Shown in pieces: positions 17,411 through 26,485 of a stretch of 64,000 nt of DNA. Source of the stretch: Candidatus Methylomirabilota bacterium. GTDB taxonomy: Bacteria; Methylomirabilota; Methylomirabilia; Rokubacteriales; CSP1-6. Position 1 is the stretch's first letter. The number at the start of each line of letters is the position of its first letter. Position numbers and translations under genes: made by a program. The stretch spans positions 1 to 64,000 of the forward strand of contig DASTFB010000102.1 of the NCBI GenBank assembly GCA_035709005.1, in the 5' to 3' direction. A model generated the notes under the pieces. It was not told the origin of the DNA. It worked only from the letters and a program-made list of their open reading frames with translations, and did no database searches.

Positions 17411-19024
17411 CTAGCAGCCAGCGGCGGCGCCGTCGGCCCTGGAATCGGACCCCGCCGCCAGGTCATCCCCTTCGAGCCGAATCACCTGGGCGTGACCCAT
17501 GAGGTCGCTCCAGGCCTCGACGACACGGACATCGTGGCCGCGCGCGCGCAGGGCGTCGGCGACGTCAGGGGCGAAGCGGGCCTCCAGCCTGAGCGCGTGG
17601 GAGCGCTCGCCCCAGGTTCGCCCGTAGAGCCAGCGCGGGGCGTCGACGGCCGCCTGCGGTGAGAGCCCGCGGAGGACCATGCGTGTCAGCACCGCGGCCT
17701 GCGTCTGGGGCTGGCCGTCGCCACCCATGGTGCCGTACACGATGCGCGGGCGGCCCCCGACCAGGTACATGGAGGGAATGAGCGTGTGCGCCGGGCGCTT
17801 CCGCGGGGCCAGGCAGTTGGGATGCGCGGGATCGAGGGAGAAGGAGGCGCCCCGGTTCTGCAGCAACACGCCGGTGTCGCCGGCCACCACGCCGGCCCCG
17901 AACTCGTGGTACGTGCTCTGGATGACGACCACCGCGTTGCCCGCGGTGTCGGCGGCGACGACGGCCACCGTGTCTCCCGCCGCCGGCTTGGCCACCGGCG
18001 GCGCGGCCAGGCGGGAGATGGCCTGACGTCGGCGGGCCAGCCGCTGGGGATCCAGACAGAGGTCCACCGGTACGGGAGCGACCGTGGGATCGGCCAGATA
18101 ACGGTCGCGGTCCTCGAAGGCGAGCTTCGTGGCCTCGACGGCCAGGTGGACGTACTCGGCGTCGTCGACCGCGTCGAGCGGGAAGCCCGCGAGCAGGCTC
18201 ACGATGGCCAGGGCGGCGAATCCCTGGGTCGGTGGCGGGGCGCTCGCCACCTCGCCGTCGCGATAGGGCACGCGCAGCGGATCGACCCAGTCGGCCCGGT
18301 GCTCGGCCAGGTCGGTGGCGCGCAGCGGGCTTCCCGCCGCCGCCGCACCGGCGGCGATGCGGCGGGCCAGAGCCCCCCGATAGAACTCCTCGGCGCCGCC
18401 CTCGGCGATGGCGGTCAGCGTCGCCGCCAGCGCCGGCTGCGCGAACCGATCGCAGGCCAGCCGGTCCGGGTGGTAGATCGGCCACAGCGAGCGCTTGATC
18501 TCGTCGGCCGCCTCGTCGGCGAAGAGGGCGGCGGCCTGGGCCGTCACCCGCCGCTGGCCGGCCGAAACGGCGAACCCCGAGCGGGCGTGGGCGATGGCGT
18601 TCTCGAACAGCGCGCTCCACCGGATGGGGGAGTGCATCCGCTCGCGGCTGGCCACGTGCGCGTCCCACCACCCGGAGACCGCGCCGGGCACCGTCAGCGC
18701 CGCGGGCCCGCCGCGGGTGGGAAGCGCGGAGCCGTACCGGGCCCGGTAGCTCTCGGCGTCGACGGCCGCCGCCGAGCGGCCCGCGGCATTGAGCACGCGC
18801 AGCGTCGCGTTGCGCGCATCGAACACCAGCCAGAAGCTGTCGCCCCCGACGCTGTTCATGTGCGGGTAGACGACGGCGATCGTGATGGCGGTGGCGATGG
18901 CCGCATCCAGCGCGTTGCCTCCCTGGCGGAGGATCGCGCGGCCGGCCTGGGAGGCCAGGACGTGGGGCGAGGCGACCAGCCCTCGCTGAGCGGGCGCCTG
19001 GGGCCGGTCGGCGGCGCGACTCAC
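17411..19024 (-). CDS. ggt: Gamma-glutamyltransferase family protein
   Basis: This 537-residue Ntn-hydrolase is made as a precursor and cleaved autocatalytically. It transfers or hydrolyses gamma-glutamyl groups such as those of glutathione. The likely nucleophile is T352 in the GDTVAVV segment at the start of the small subunit; GDTGVLLQNRG and the late TMGGDGQPQTQ are also family motifs. No signal peptide is obvious, so it may be a cytosolic gamma-glutamyltransferase-like hydrolase. The GTG start overlaps the stop of the truncated methyltransferase (GTGA). Confidence 0.92.
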   Translation of the reverse strand: MSRAADRPQAPAQRGLVASPHVLASQAGRAILRQGGNALDAAIATAITIAVVYPHMNSVGGDSFWLVFDARNATLRVLNAAGRSAAAVDAESYRARYGSALPTRGGPAALTVPGAVSGWWDAHVASRERMHSPIRWSALFENAIAHARSGFAVSAGQRRVTAQAAALFADEAADEIKRSLWPIYHPDRLACDRFAQPALAATLTAIAEGGAEEFYRGALARRIAAGAAAAGSPLRATDLAEHRADWVDPLRVPYRDGEVASAPPPTQGFAALAIVSLLAGFPLDAVDDAEYVHLAVEATKLAFEDRDRYLADPTVAPVPVDLCLDPQRLARRRQAISRLAAPPVAKPAAGDTVAVVAADTAGNAVVVIQSTYHEFGAGVVAGDTGVLLQNRGASFSLDPAHPNCLAPRKRPAHTLIPSMYLVGGRPRIVYGTMGGDGQPQTQAAVLTRMVLRGLSPQAAVDAPRWLYGRTWGERSHALRLEARFAPDVADALRARGHDVRVVEAWSDLMGHAQVIRLEGDDLAAGSDSRADGAAAGC

Positions 19025-19422
19025 GGCCCGGTCAGGATCGCGGTTCCATCGTCGGCCGCGAGGCCTTCCCTGGCCAGCATCTCACGGGGCAGGGCCACCA
19101 CGCCCGGAGCGGGGTCGAGGCCGCTGACCCGATGGCCCCGCTCGAGCAGCGCGATGAGGTCCCGTCCCGTGCCGCAGCCGATCAGGAAGATCCGGTCGTC
19201 GGGCTTCAGCGCGTGCCCGTACAGCTCTTCCCAGGACATGAGCCCCGACAGAATCGCCGCTTCGTGGCGGCCGAAGTCGGCCCAGGCGCTGGCGATGCCG
19301 TGTCGCAGATCGGAGAGTCGCAGGATTCCTGCGGCGAGGTACATCGCGGCCCGTGCGGAGAGGTCCAGACCTCGCGCGGCGCCCCACAGCAGCGTGTACG
19401 GCACCGCGCGCCCGCCGGACAT
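19021..19422 (-). pseudogene. C-terminally truncated SAM-dependent methyltransferase
   Basis: The reading frame gives 133 residues. Residues ~85-112 hold the Rossmann motif I (FLIGCGTGRDL) and the end of strand 2 (VSGLDPAP), but the frame stops shortly after, so strands 3-7 of the class I methyltransferase fold are missing. The end overlaps the GTG of ggt. It may be a degraded gene that gave up its 3' end to ggt or a rearrangement, in line with the decayed region just upstream. A functional minimal protein seems unlikely. Confidence 0.6.
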
Positions 19423-19556
19423 GGCTGGATGATACTCCGCGCCGTTCAGAAAACGCCGGGCGTTCGTCGACCGGCTCCGGGCGCGGAGCCTGCTGACGGT
19501 CGGGGCGGCCCCCCCAGGCGCGGGCCGTGGCCGGGCATGGGTGCCGCCTGCGCGGC

Positions 19557-19866
19557 CATGATGATGAAGAACTCCTGAGGACCGCCGGCCTCGTGCCCGA
19601 TCTGACCGGCTGGCTGTTCGACAAGACCGCATCCCCCTGTCCGTGCACATCGACCTGACCATGCGGTGCAACGAGCCTGGGACAGTACTGCGAGATCCGC
19701 GCCCTGGCCGACGGCCTCGGTGTCCTCTGCGGGTTCGATCCCATGATCACGGCCAGGAACGACGGGGACGCATCGCCGGTCGCGCTCCGGATCAGGCCGG
19801 CCGACCTCGAGCGGGTCCTGCGAGATCCGCTGGTGAACCCGGATGCGGGCGCGACGCCGGCGGGCG
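19557..19866 (+). pseudogene. Frameshifted radical SAM protein remnant
   Basis: Three frames carry successive family-like pieces: LRTAGLVPDLTGWLFDK; then RIPLSVHIDLTMRCNE, the lead-in to a radical SAM CxxxCxxC cluster; then YCEIRALADGLGV, GFDPMITARNDGD and RVLRDPLVNPDAG. The second and third cluster cysteines and most of the barrel between pieces two and three are missing. I read this as a decayed PqqE/peptide-maturase-type radical SAM gene with an internal deletion and frameshifts. Confidence 0.55.
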
Positions 19867-19920
19867 GGTGCCCGCCGCAGCGTCCCGATCCCGCCGACAT
19901 TCCCTGCGGTGCCTCCCACA

Positions 19921-20055
19921 ATGCCTCACCGGCTGGCCGACGCGCACTCGTGGAGCTTCGACCTGGCCTACGATCGGGCGACGCTCTACGCGGGGCCCGG
20001 CGGCGTTCACGTGGATCTGCACTGGTCGCTGGGCGACGCGGATCGGCGGCCCTGA
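19921..20055 (+). pseudogene. Short remnant, possibly of a nucleotidyltransferase-like protein
   Basis: A 44-residue frame starting MPHRLADAHSW includes GGVHVDLHWSLGD, resembling the (V)ELHWRL-type motif of the uncharacterised nucleotidyltransferases found beside peptide-modifying radical SAM genes. It stops abruptly. The resemblance is short and the call tentative. The rest of 19867-20113 shows nothing recognisable. Confidence 0.25.
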
Positions 20056-20113
20056 CCCTGCGCGCGGGCTGGCGTTGCGCACGGCCGGGGCCCGCGGCTA
20101 CCATCGGCACCGC

Positions 20114-21136
20114 ATGCTGCCCACCACCATCGTCGGCAGCCTTCCCAAGCCACGCTGGCTGGCCGAGCCCGAGCGGCTGTGGGCGCCCTGGCGGCTGGCG
20201 CCGGAGACGCTCGCCGAGGGCCGGCGCGACGCCGTGCTGGTGGCCCTCAAGGAGCAGGAGGCAGCCGGCATCGACGTCGTCACCGATGGCGAGCAGACCC
20301 GCCAGCATTTCGTCCACGGATTTCTCGAGTCGCTCGAGGGCATCGACTTCGGCCGGCGCGTCACGATCGGCATCCGCGCCAACCGATACAAGGCCGAGGT
20401 CCCCACGGTGACCGGGCCGCTGCGCCGTCGCCGGGCCGTGCACCTGGAGGAGATCCGCTGGGCCCGCGCCCACACCGAGCGGCGGCTGAAGTTCACCATC
20501 CCCGGTCCCATGACGATCGTCGACACGCTGGCCGACGAGCACTATCGCGACCGGGCCAGGCTGGCCCTGGAGTTCGCCCGCATCATCAACGAGGAGGCGC
20601 GGGATTTGGTGGCGGCCGGGCTCGACGTCCTGCAGCTCGACGAGCCGGCGTTCAACGTCTACATGGACGACGTGGCGGCGTGGGGCATCACGGCCCTCGA
20701 GCGGGCGATCGAGGGGCTCGCCTGCGCCACGGCCGTTCACATCTGTTACGGCTACGGCATCGACGCCAACATCGAGTGGAAGCGGACCCTGGGCTCGCAG
20801 TGGCGGCAGTACGAGAAGACGTTCCCGCTGCTGGCGGGCAGTCGCCTCGACGAGGTCTCGCTGGAGTGCGCCAACTCGCGCGTCCCCCTGGAGCTCGTCG
20901 AGCTGCTGGCGGGCAAGCGGGTGGCCGTCGGGTGCATCGACGTGGCCACGCACGAGATCGAGACCGCGGAGGCCGTGGCCGCGACGATCCGGCAGGTGAT
21001 GCGCCACGTCCCGCCGGAGCGGATCTCGCCGAGCACCAACTGCGGCATGGTGCCGCTGCCCCGCGATGTCGCCCGCGGCAAGCTTCGCGCGCTGGGCGCC
21101 GGCGCCCGTCTGGTCAGGCGCGAGCTGGCGGGCTGA
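20114..21136 (+). CDS. Core MetE-type (cobalamin-independent) methionine synthase family protein
   Basis: The 340-residue protein corresponds only to the C-terminal catalytic barrel of MetE. It opens TTIVGSLPKPRWL and has QLDEPAF (~175-180), zinc ligands H209 and C211 in VHICYG, and C310 in PSTNCGMVPLP. Single-domain members include the short core methionine synthases, some of which use methylcobalamin or partner proteins instead of methyltetrahydrofolate, and other thiol methyl- or alkyltransferases. The substrate is therefore open. It starts at the ATG 58 nt after the remnant region; the NYN gene follows closely. Confidence 0.85.
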   Translation: MLPTTIVGSLPKPRWLAEPERLWAPWRLAPETLAEGRRDAVLVALKEQEAAGIDVVTDGEQTRQHFVHGFLESLEGIDFGRRVTIGIRANRYKAEVPTVTGPLRRRRAVHLEEIRWARAHTERRLKFTIPGPMTIVDTLADEHYRDRARLALEFARIINEEARDLVAAGLDVLQLDEPAFNVYMDDVAAWGITALERAIEGLACATAVHICYGYGIDANIEWKRTLGSQWRQYEKTFPLLAGSRLDEVSLECANSRVPLELVELLAGKRVAVGCIDVATHEIETAEAVAATIRQVMRHVPPERISPSTNCGMVPLPRDVARGKLRALGAGARLVRRELAG

Positions 21137-21154
21137 ACGCCGCTCCGCCGGGCG

Positions 21155-21658
21155 ATGCGCTGGCTCATCGACGGCTACAACGTGATTCGCGCCGATCCCG
21201 ATCTGCGGGCCGTCGAGGCCCAGGGGCTTCCGGCCGGCCGGGCCGCCCTGCTGCGCCTGGTCGCCGGGGCGGCCGGCCGCGCCGGCGACCTGTTCACCGT
21301 CGTGTTCGACGGGGCGCCGATTCCGGGCGCGGCCGCGCCGCCGGGCCGGCTGCAGGTGGTGTTCTCGCGCCCGCCGCAGCGGGCCGACGACGTCCTGGTC
21401 CGCATGGCACGCCAGTACGGTAACGGCGCCGTCGTGGTCAGCTCCGACCGGGCCGTCCAGGACGCCGCGCGCCGGGCGGGCTGCGCCGTGCTCGGCGCCC
21501 CCGAGTTCCTGGGCGGGCTCGCGAGCCCGGCCGATACCGCCGAGACCGCCGACGACGCGGAGCCCGATCGCGCCGCTCCCAAGCGCGGCAACCCGCGTCG
21601 GCCTTCCAAGCGCGCCCGGGCCGCGGCGCGCGCGCTCAAGCGCCTGCGCCCGCGCTGA
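21155..21658 (+). CDS. NYN/YacP-like ribonuclease
   Basis: This 167-residue protein has the NYN (PIN-like) fold: WLIDGYNVI at the start, TVVFDGAP, ADDVLVRMAR and VVSSDRAVQDAARRAG supply the acidic metal-binding residues. The family includes YacP/Rae1, a ribosome-associated mRNA endoribonuclease. The C-terminal ~35 residues form a Lys/Arg-rich tail likely to bind RNA. It is 18 nt downstream of the core MetE gene and probably cotranscribed. Confidence 0.88.
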   Translation: MRWLIDGYNVIRADPDLRAVEAQGLPAGRAALLRLVAGAAGRAGDLFTVVFDGAPIPGAAAPPGRLQVVFSRPPQRADDVLVRMARQYGNGAVVVSSDRAVQDAARRAGCAVLGAPEFLGGLASPADTAETADDAEPDRAAPKRGNPRRPSKRARAAARALKRLRPR

Positions 21659-21738
21659 CCGGCCTCGCCGGCGCCTGCCGGCGCCCCTGACGTATCCATA
21701 AATTGACACCGGACGGGGCGTCGTGACACCGTCGCCGC

Positions 21739-22221
21739 ATGCTCCACCGGCTGCGGCTCGTCGTCTGGCCGCTGCTCGCCCTGCTCCTCAGCGCTGCCGC
21801 CACGGCGGCCCAGCCGGGCAGCGTCCCGAGCGTCGTCGTGCGCGTGGTCGACGGCGACACCATCCACGTGCGCGTCGACGGCCGGCTGGAGCGGGTCCGC
21901 TACATCGGCATCAACACGCCCGAGCTGCACCATCCCGCGCGCGGCGCCGAGCCCGGCGGGCAAGAGGCGCGGGAGGTCAACCGGGAGCTCGTCGACGGCC
22001 AGCCGGCGCGCCTGGAGCTCGACGCCCAGCGGCGCGACCGCCACGGCCGGCTGCTGGCCTACGTGTGGGTGCGCGGAGTCATGGTGAACGCCGAGCTCGT
22101 TCGCCGCGGCTACGCTCAGGTGATGACGGTGCCGCCCAACGTTCGCTATCAGGAGCTGTTCCTGACCCTGCAGCGCGAGGCCCGCCAGTCGGGGCGCGGG
22201 CTCTGGGGCGGCGCGTCGTGA
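21739..22221 (+). CDS. Secreted staphylococcal-nuclease-like protein
   Basis: This 160-residue protein has a signal peptide (1-~24) and one SNase domain: VVRVVDGDTIHV, RVRYIGINTPEL, DRHGRLLAYVWV and the VNAELVRRGYAQV segment. The metal and catalytic Asp/Arg/Glu positions of the OB-fold nuclease appear present. It likely degrades extracellular or periplasmic DNA or RNA. A TTGACA hexamer lies 31 nt before the ATG, but no matching -10 is seen. Confidence 0.88.
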   Translation: MLHRLRLVVWPLLALLLSAAATAAQPGSVPSVVVRVVDGDTIHVRVDGRLERVRYIGINTPELHHPARGAEPGGQEAREVNRELVDGQPARLELDAQRRDRHGRLLAYVWVRGVMVNAELVRRGYAQVMTVPPNVRYQELFLTLQREARQSGRGLWGGAS

Positions 22222-22329
22222 GGCTGTCGGCGTGACGGTGTCCGGCCCCGTGTTTGCGCCTGTCGGCGCGGCCCCGTATCATACGAGCGACCCGTCTCAC
22301 TCACACGGACGGTCAGGTTTGGAGGGACG

Positions 22330-25300
22330 GTGGTCACACCTCACGTGAGAGCGTTCACGCTCGAGGCGAAGTATCGCACCGAGGAAGGAACGATCTTCCT
22401 GTCCGGCATTCAGGCGCTGGTCCGGCTTCCCCTCGACCAGCACCGGGCCGACCGGCGGCGGGGCCTGCGCACGGCCACGCTCATTTCCGGGTACCGCGGC
22501 TCGCCGCTGGGCGGGCTCGACCAGGCCCTCGAGCGCAACGGGTCACTCCTGCGCGAGCACGACGTCGTCTTCGTGTCCGGCGTCAACGAGGACATGGGGG
22601 CGACCGCGGTCTACGGCAGCCAGCTCGCCAACCTGTTCCCGCGGCCCCGGTACGACGGCGTCCTCGGCATGTGGTACGGCAAGGGGCCGGGCGTCGACCG
22701 CACCGGCGACGTCTTCAAGCACGCCAACTACGCCGGCGTCGGCCGCCACGGCGGCGTGCTGGCGCTCGGCGGTGACGATCCGCTCTCGAAGTCCTCGACG
22801 ATCCCCTCGCATTCCGAGGTGGCGTTCTACGACGCGCTCATGCCCGTGCTCTTCCCCGGCAACGTGCAGGAGATCCTGGACCTGGGGCGCCTGGGCTTCG
22901 AGCTCTCGCGCTACTCGGGACTCTGGGTGGCGTTCAAGATCGTCACCAACGTGGCCGACGAGATCTCCACCGCCGAGATGTCGGCCGACCGCATCGTCGT
23001 GCGCGACCCCGGGTTCGCCTTCGAGGGCCGCCCCTGGCAGGCCCAGCAGGCGCCCATGCTGATGCCGCCGTTCGGGCTCGAGACGGAGCGGGTCATCCAG
23101 TACGGGCGGCTGGAGGCGGCCCGGGCGTTCGCCGCCGCGCACGGGATCAACCGCATCACGGTGCCCACCGCCGATGCCTGGCTCGGGATCGCCGCTCCCG
23201 GCAAGACGTACTACGACCTCCGCGAGGCGCTGCGCGACCTGGGCCTCGACGAGGCGGCGCTGCGGCGCTACGGGGTGCGGCTGCTCAAGATCGGCATGCT
23301 CTTTCCCCTGGAGGCCGGCATCGTGCGGGAGTTCGCCCGGGGCCTGGAGGAGCTGCTCGTCGTGGAGGAGAAGCGCGCCTTCACCGAGCTGTTCATCCGC
23401 GACATCCTCTACAATCAGGCCGAGCGGCCCCGGGTGGTGGGTAAGTTCGACACGGCGGGCGCGCCGCTCGTGCCGGCCAGCGGGGAGCTCGATGCCGACC
23501 GCATCGCCCAGCTGGTGGCCTCGCGACTCGAGCGGCGCGTGCACCTAGAGTCGGTCACCGCCCGCGTGGCCCTCCTGGAGGCGCTGCGCGAGCGGCCGCA
23601 GCCGATCACGCTCGCCCGCCAGCCCTATTTCTGCTCGGGCTGCCCGCACAACCGCTCCACGACCGTGCCGGAGGGCTCCATCGCCGGGGCCGGCATCGGC
23701 TGCCACGGGATGGCGCTCTACATGGACCGCCAGACGATGGGCCTCACGCACATGGGGGGCGAGGGCGGGCAATGGGTGGGCATGGCGCCGTTCACCGAGA
23801 CGCCGCACATCTTCCAGAACCTGGGCGACGGGACGCTCTTCCACTCGGGTTCCCTGGCGATCCGCCAGGCGGTCGCCGCCGGCGCCACCATCACGTTCAA
23901 GATCCTCTACAACTCGGCGGTGGCCATGACGGGCGGGCAGAACGCGGCCGGGGCCCTGCCCGTCCCGGACCTGACCCGGGCGCTCGAGGCCGAAGGCGTC
24001 AAGCGGATCCTGGTCGTGACCGACGAGCCCGGGAAATACCCGCGCGGGACGCGGTGGGCCACGGGCGTCGAGGTGTGGCACCGGGACCGTCTCGACGAGG
24101 CCCAGCGCCTGCTGCGCGAGACGCCCGGCGTGAGCGCGCTGATCTACGATCAGCGGTGCGCCGCCGAGAAGCGCCGGCTGCGCAAGCGCGGCCGGCTCCC
24201 CGACCCGGCGATGCGGGTCTACATCAACGAGGCGGTGTGCGAGGGCTGCGGCGACTGTGGGGTCAAGTCCAACTGTCTGAGCGTCCATCCCGTCGACACC
24301 GAGTTCGGGCGGAAGACCCAGATCCACCAGTCGTCGTGCAACAAAGACTACTCGTGCCTCGACGGCGACTGTCCCTCGTTCGTCACGATCGTGCCCCGGG
24401 GCGCCTCGCGCCGAAAGGAACATCCGGCGTTCACGGTGGAGCGCGAGCTGCCCGAGCCCGTCCTGCGCGTGGGCCGGCAGTGCAACGTCTTCATGACCGG
24501 GATCGGCGGCACGGGCGTGGTCACCGTGAACCAGATCCTGGGCACCGCCGCGCTGCTCGACGGCAAGCACGTGCTCGGGCTCGATCAGACCGGCCTCAGC
24601 CAGAAGGGTGGCCCCGTCGTCTCGCACCTGAAGATCTACGACCGCGCCGAGGAGGTGTCCAACAAGGTGGGGGCCGGGGAGGCCGACGCCTACCTGGGCT
24701 TCGACATCCTGGTCGCGACGTCGGCGCAGAATCTCGACCACGCCAGCCCGGACAAGACGCTGGCGGTCGTGTCCACCAGCAAGGTGCCCACCGGGGCCAT
24801 GGTGACGTCCACCGAGGTGCAATTCCCCGAGACGGCGGGACTGCGGGCCAGCGTCGATCGCGTGAGCCGCAAGGACGACAACGTCTTCCTCGACGCCCTG
24901 GCCCTGGCCGAGCGCCTGTTCGACGATCACATGGCGGCCAACCTGATCGTCCTGGGCGCCGCCTATCAGGCGGGCGCCATTCCGGTCAGCGCCGCCGCCA
25001 TCGAGCAGGCGATCACCCTCAACGGCGTCGCCGTGCCGATGAACACCCAGGCCTTCCGGGCCGGACGCCTCGCCGTGGCCGACCCCGAATGGGCTGCCGG
25101 CGTGGTGGCCAGGCGCCCGGGGGCCGCGCCCATGGCCCAGGCCCTCACCGCGGAGGCGCGGGCCCTCGTCGATAGTGTTCCGGCCGACGCCGAGCTGCGC
25201 CGGCTGCTCGAGGTCCGCGTGCCCGAGCTCGTCGCCTACCAGGACGCCCGGTACGCCCGCCAGTACGTCGAGTTCGTGCGGCAGGTGCGGGAGGCCGAGC

Positions 25301-25800
25301 AGCGAGCCCTGCCGGGCGAGAGCCGCCTCAGCGAGGCCGTGGCCCGCTACCTCTTCAAGCTCATGGCCTACAAGGACGAGTACGAGGTGGCCCGGCTGCA
25401 CCTGCGTGACGATCTGCCCCGGCGCCTCGCCGACGAGTTCCCGGACGGGGTGGAGGTGCACTACCGCCTCCACCCGCCGTTCCTGCGGGCCATCGGCTTG
25501 CGCAAGAAGCTGAGGCTCGGAACGTGGTTCGACGTCGTCTTCCGCCTGCTCGTCAGCCTGCGCGGCGTGCGCGGGACCGCGCTCGACCCGTTCGGCTATG
25601 CTCGCGTGCGTCAGGCGGAGCGCGAGCTGATCGGCGAGTACCGGGCCCTGGTCGACAAGGCGCTGGTGGACCTGTCCGAGACCGGCTACGAGCGCGCCGT
25701 CGCGCTGGCCCGGCTCCCCGACCTCGTTCGTGGGTACGAAGACATCAAGCTCGGCAACGTCAAGCGTTTCCGCGAGGCGGTCCGGGCACTGGGGTTTTAG
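22330..25800 (+). CDS. Indolepyruvate ferredoxin oxidoreductase (fused subunits)
   Basis: At 1156 residues, this is the single-chain form of 2-oxoacid:ferredoxin oxidoreductase that decarboxylates aryl pyruvates to acyl-CoA while reducing ferredoxin. From N to C: a pyrimidine-binding domain (GYRGSPLGGLDQAL ~55), a TPP domain (GDGTLFHSG ~498), a ferredoxin-like Cys cluster (~636-683, with CEGCGDC and CLDGDCPSF), the gamma domain (TGIGGTGVVTVNQIL ~722) and a long C-terminal extension (~925-1156). It starts at GTG 22330 just after GGAGGG. It probably degrades aromatic amino acid products. Confidence 0.93.
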   Translation: MVTPHVRAFTLEAKYRTEEGTIFLSGIQALVRLPLDQHRADRRRGLRTATLISGYRGSPLGGLDQALERNGSLLREHDVVFVSGVNEDMGATAVYGSQLANLFPRPRYDGVLGMWYGKGPGVDRTGDVFKHANYAGVGRHGGVLALGGDDPLSKSSTIPSHSEVAFYDALMPVLFPGNVQEILDLGRLGFELSRYSGLWVAFKIVTNVADEISTAEMSADRIVVRDPGFAFEGRPWQAQQAPMLMPPFGLETERVIQYGRLEAARAFAAAHGINRITVPTADAWLGIAAPGKTYYDLREALRDLGLDEAALRRYGVRLLKIGMLFPLEAGIVREFARGLEELLVVEEKRAFTELFIRDILYNQAERPRVVGKFDTAGAPLVPASGELDADRIAQLVASRLERRVHLESVTARVALLEALRERPQPITLARQPYFCSGCPHNRSTTVPEGSIAGAGIGCHGMALYMDRQTMGLTHMGGEGGQWVGMAPFTETPHIFQNLGDGTLFHSGSLAIRQAVAAGATITFKILYNSAVAMTGGQNAAGALPVPDLTRALEAEGVKRILVVTDEPGKYPRGTRWATGVEVWHRDRLDEAQRLLRETPGVSALIYDQRCAAEKRRLRKRGRLPDPAMRVYINEAVCEGCGDCGVKSNCLSVHPVDTEFGRKTQIHQSSCNKDYSCLDGDCPSFVTIVPRGASRRKEHPAFTVERELPEPVLRVGRQCNVFMTGIGGTGVVTVNQILGTAALLDGKHVLGLDQTGLSQKGGPVVSHLKIYDRAEEVSNKVGAGEADAYLGFDILVATSAQNLDHASPDKTLAVVSTSKVPTGAMVTSTEVQFPETAGLRASVDRVSRKDDNVFLDALALAERLFDDHMAANLIVLGAAYQAGAIPVSAAAIEQAITLNGVAVPMNTQAFRAGRLAVADPEWAAGVVARRPGAAPMAQALTAEARALVDSVPADAELRRLLEVRVPELVAYQDARYARQYVEFVRQVREAEQRALPGESRLSEAVARYLFKLMAYKDEYEVARLHLRDDLPRRLADEFPDGVEVHYRLHPPFLRAIGLRKKLRLGTWFDVVFRLLVSLRGVRGTALDPFGYARVRQAERELIGEYRALVDKALVDLSETGYERAVALARLPDLVRGYEDIKLGNVKRFREAVRALGF

Positions 25801-25802
25801 CG

Positions 25803-26066
25803 ATGAGCAATCTCGAACGTCAGCTCGACACGCTGCAGCGGCAACTCAAGACCCTCCGCGCCCAGACGGAGAAGGCGCGCGGAGAAGCCCAGAGCCGGCT
25901 CACCGATCTGGAGCGTCAGGCCCGGGGGGCGCTGGAACGGGCCCTGCGTGGGGCGGAGCCGACCATGCGCCGGGCGATGGTCGAGGCGACGGCGATCGCC
26001 CGCGGGCTCAAGGCCGGCGTGAAGGCGGGCGTGACCGCCTACCGCGCCGGCGGGCGGAAGCGTTGA
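25803..26066 (+). CDS. Small coiled-coil hypothetical protein
   Basis: This 87-residue protein starts 2 nt after the oxidoreductase stop. The first ~50 residues are an uninterrupted heptad-like helix (LERQLDTLQRQLKTLRAQ, then LTDLERQARGALERAL); the end is basic (GRKR). No enzyme motif is seen. It is probably cotranscribed with the oxidoreductase. I do not recognise the family. Confidence 0.65.
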   Translation: MSNLERQLDTLQRQLKTLRAQTEKARGEAQSRLTDLERQARGALERALRGAEPTMRRAMVEATAIARGLKAGVKAGVTAYRAGGRKR

Positions 26067-26113
26067 GGCTCGCCGTGCCACCGGCACTACTGACCGCCAC
26101 CAGGAGGTGGAGC

Positions 26114-26485
26114 ATGTTCCGTCGCGTCGTCGCAGTGCTGGTGCTGACCATGGCCGGGGCCGCGCCGGCGGCCGGGCAATCGTCTCCGGCCCCGCGGGTG
26201 TGGACCCAGGTCGAGGGGACCGTCGTGTCGATCGAGGCGACCCGGCTCACGCTCAAGACGGATCTGGGCTCGCGGATCAAGGTCGACATCTCGTCGATGG
26301 GCATCGCCGACCGCAATGCGCTGGCCCAGGGTCGGCGGGCGGCGCTGATCGGGTACACGGAGGCCCGCTCGGGGGAGTTCGTGGCGTGGTTCGTTCCCGC
26401 CGGGGCCGAGGAGCCCGTGGCCCAGGCGTCCCCACCGACCACACCGGCGGCGAAGGCGGCGCCGATTCCGCTTCCGTCGCGCTAG
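26114..26485 (+). CDS. Secreted hypothetical protein
   Basis: This 123-residue protein has a signal peptide (MFRRVVAVLVLTMAGAAPAAG, residues ~1-21). A compact beta-like domain follows (~30-95, with VEGTVVSIEATRLTLKTD and VDISSMGIADRN), resembling small DUF5666-type OB-like domains, then a Pro/Ala-rich end. AGGAGG at 26102-26107 supports the ATG. Its stop overlaps the end of the convergent HNH gene. Function unknown. Confidence 0.7.
   Translation: MFRRVVAVLVLTMAGAAPAAGQSSPAPRVWTQVEGTVVSIEATRLTLKTDLGSRIKVDISSMGIADRNALAQGRRAALIGYTEARSGEFVAWFVPAGAEEPVAQASPPTTPAAKAAPIPLPSR

Noticed and set aside
19082-21709. Very long minus-strand open frame opposite the core MetE and NYN genes
   Set aside because: It mirrors the plus-strand codons of well-supported genes and gives Arg/His/Gly-rich sequence without motifs, the usual antisense shadow in GC-rich DNA.
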